From Phoronis australis (lineage: Eukaryota; Phoronida; Phoronidae), in the NCBI GenBank assembly GCA_002633005.1, contig NMRA01000530.1, positions 269,864-292,153 of the forward strand: DNA of 22,290 nt. Reading direction: 5' to 3'. Below are positions 20,262 through 22,290 of the stretch, piece by piece. Position 1 is the first letter of the stretch. Each line of letters starts with the position of its first letter. Both the position numbers and the translations under genes were made by a program. The notes beneath the pieces are model-generated. The model was given only the letters and a program-made list of their open reading frames with translations, made no database searches and had not been told where the DNA came from.

Positions 20262-20339
20262 ATGATGGAGTGTGATGAAGTGTATGGAACCTCAAAAGAA
20301 TGTCCTCTGCACATGTGTGAAATCTTGATGCGGCATAAA
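20262..20339 (+). other. Candidate short exon ending at a consensus donor
   Basis: Two adjacent ATGs open a 26-codon Cys/Met-rich frame (for example ECPLHMCEILMRH). It ends exactly in phase at AAA/GTGAGTACC, a near-perfect donor (GT at 20340). An acceptor-like CTGCCAG lies just before, at 20254-20260. No family is recognised and no partner exon was found; the signal rests on splice-site resemblance alone. Confidence 0.18.
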
Positions 20340-21278
20340 GTGAGTACCAAACCACCGCACCTACAGACTGTGCGGCATCTGATTTTGGCGAGAGTCGGAA
20401 AATTTACAAATGCGTGTTCACCGGACCCGTGTCACGCCTGTGTGACTGCGTCCAAGGCAAGGGCAAGACACCGGGCTCATCTTAGAATTCTGTGGAAACC
20501 ATGTAGACTCTGCAAACACCCATTTCATTAGTGGTAGCTCGCGTGCCAAGCCTGAAGTGGGGATGCTGGTTGAAATGTCTAAAGTCGAACTTACTTTCAC
20601 AGGAAATCAACAATGTCAATGCATTTGTGTTCTTTCCTGTTGGATCTGGTGAGTACTACTACTGCTTTGTTTGAATTTGAGGTTATCACGATAGCATTGT
20701 GACGGTAATAGTCAGTTTTGTGGATACATGATTCGAGAACGAGTTAGCACCGCTAGAAACAACAGATGTTATTCTTATACAGTACCCTGCAATGCAAGTT
20801 ACTGGTCCTCCTTTCAGGAAGATCACAAACTGAGTGACCATGCATCTACCACAAAAATGTAACAACAGTACTTGTTTTTGAACATGTAGTATAGAGAGAG
20901 CTTTTTATTGTACACACTGGTGAAATTTAGTAGTCCTATGCCTGCATCACTGTAAATAACTGATAAACAGTCTTGTGTTCCTAAAGGCAAATCAGTGATA
21001 TACCTGCCCCATTGCCGTTGTTGGAGTGTAGGCTAGCCTAGAGCTATTCAGTTCATTTACTAGTAGCGTCTTGTGTTAGTTGTAAGTTTAGTCTGAGATT
21101 ATGCGCATCTAGTGGCCTGTACTTTTTGCAAGCGCAAAATGCAATATCTTATTGACTTTCACTTTTCAACAACCGATATTGTTGTTATGCGTCTTCTTTT
21201 TAGTTCATTACAGGAAGTAAATATTGATGAATGCTGTAGTTATAGCATTATAAATTCCAATTTTAACTGACAACCTGC
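20340..21278. other. Non-coding stretch
   Basis: Short frames on both strands at 20400-20600 in a GC-richer patch, without motifs. The remainder is AT-rich with dense stops. Confidence 0.5.
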
Positions 21279-21563
21279 ATGTCGGAATTTCTTTTCACTT
21301 CAGCGGTCAGTGAATTATGTAATTCTGGAAATCATAGCGTGTCGTTATGTTTTATGAGTACCACTATGTTGACATTTGTTGTCTGGATATGGTATTCATT
21401 TGATGTCCAAAGGAATCCAATCAAACTGGCAAAAATTAATCAAGTACCCACAGTGTTTTTTCTTGTTGTGCTTATGGTCGTTTTACATATTACACTACAT
21501 GGGTCAAATGAATTATCTCAGCTAAAATCATTGGATCACTCAGCGGCAGTCACACCTGTGTAG
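21279..21563 (+). CDS. Possible small two-helix membrane protein (94 aa), unrecognised
   Basis: An ATG (five codons after an in-frame TAA) opens a frame to TAG at 21561-21563. The product has a polar N-terminus and a hydrophobic segment at about residues 21-41 (including TTMLTFVVWIWYSF). A short basic loop (QRNPIKLAKINQ) follows, then a second hydrophobic segment at about 56-74 (VPTVFFLVVLMVVLHITLH) and a polar tail. This helix-loop-helix layout is typical of small membrane proteins, but no family is recognised. T-rich DNA readily yields hydrophobic codons, so chance is possible. A strong acceptor-like tract (CATTTTTCAG, ending near 21635) lies 70 bp downstream. Confidence 0.28.
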   Translation: MSEFLFTSAVSELCNSGNHSVSLCFMSTTMLTFVVWIWYSFDVQRNPIKLAKINQVPTVFFLVVLMVVLHITLHGSNELSQLKSLDHSAAVTPV

Positions 21564-22290
21564 TGGCTGGGCTCTGCAAAGTTCTGCAAAAAATCTATAA
21601 TTCGAGAGTGTTACAACCTTCCTGTCATTTTTCAGAAAGTAGAGCAACAAAGCAGACCCCGCAAAAACTGTACAGGCGATGAAGACGGATGAGCAGTTTC
21701 GGGAGGAAGGCTGGCTGACACTACAACAGGATAAAAGTTTCTTTTCACGCTTGGCTGCCTTGAACTGCGCTGGAAAATGGTCAAATGAGGGAGATAATGA
21801 ACTTGACAGTCAGTGATGTCCAGTAATACTCCAGATTTCATCTTTGGCTTCATTGACTGTAATTTTCCACTTATTTTTTCATGATGTGATACATGTAGCT
21901 TTACCTTAGAAATTTCTTTTTTTTAATGTTTATTACGAAATCTTCAGAATACAATGAATATACATAACCCAGAAAGCGCCAAGAGGCATTAGATCTGGGT
22001 AAAAAAATACAAAGAAGTCTATATACAATGATTATATACAAATACATCAATAAAAAAACTGATGTTAAGATTACAATGATATATGACAAGGAATGAAAAT
22101 AATTTATTTTCATACAGATGTATAAAATTCTATCCACTCACACAAAGAGATTTAATGTTATAAAGAAATTCTGATACTATTTCAAATAAAACCATATTTT
22201 CGTTTGAGTTAAGTTCTTGACATCCATATAGAAAGAAATTAATTTTGTTGTACAATTGCGGAATTTCAGAGTATTTTTTATAAACATTGG
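21564..22290. other. Non-coding end of window
   Basis: AGGGAGATAA occurs at 21788-21797 and TACATGTA at 21890-21897. From 21900 the sequence is very AT-rich with no open frame of note. Confidence 0.55.

Noticed and set aside
1-22290. CRISPR array, bacterial operon, or viral genome segment
   Set aside because: No regularly spaced identical repeats with unique spacers, no long tightly packed genes and no ribosome-binding pattern; everything fits animal nuclear DNA.

Overview
The window looks like non-coding-rich nuclear DNA from a marine invertebrate animal. It is AT-leaning, has no operon-like gene packing, carries long CA/GT microsatellites, and has splice-site-like signals around short open stretches. 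TACATGTA occurs nine times, and AGGGAGATAA (or its complement) flanks several repeat-like pieces. From general knowledge I associate AGGGAGATAA with molluscan, especially bivalve, genomes, but this lineage call is an inference. Two single N bases (16063 and 19995) suggest a draft assembly.

Two coding remnants are recognisable. On the minus strand at 18676-18413 there is a complete last exon of a gene with the P2X7-receptor C-terminal type domain (P2RX7_C), with a clean acceptor site and its own stop. On the minus strand at 13321-12762 there is a broken gag-like gene of a retrotransposon. It has the capsid-like tryptophan/tyrosine motifs and the Cys-rich plus CCHC zinc knuckle that I associate with DIRS-type (tyrosine-recombinase) elements. 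It is interrupted by one internal stop and one frameshift.

Directly 5' of that gag remnant, at 13443-13659, lies the most unusual structure in the window. Seven short near-palindromes share a CCCANTT loop, and their stems differ from copy to copy yet stay base-paired. An eighth, longer 11-bp hairpin closes the array. This covariation suggests the fold, not just the sequence, has been kept or copied.

Other candidate coding pieces are weaker: a divergent pair at 4094-4728 (-) and 4905-5348 (+), each next to an acceptor-like tract and each with a frameshift; an acidic stretch at 1902-2108 (+); a 194-codon open frame at 8895-9479 (+), the longest in the window; and a two-helix membrane-protein-like frame at 21279-21563 (+).

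The rest is intergenic or intronic. It contains promoter-like elements (TCTCGCGAGA plus an E2F site at 1415-1452, an E2F palindrome at 9618, a YY1-like ATGGCGG start at 17201, a CRE at 14079), a 20-bp x3 tandem repeat, a pair of inverted repeats enclosing about 770 bp, and several hairpins. No tRNA, rRNA or CRISPR signal was seen.
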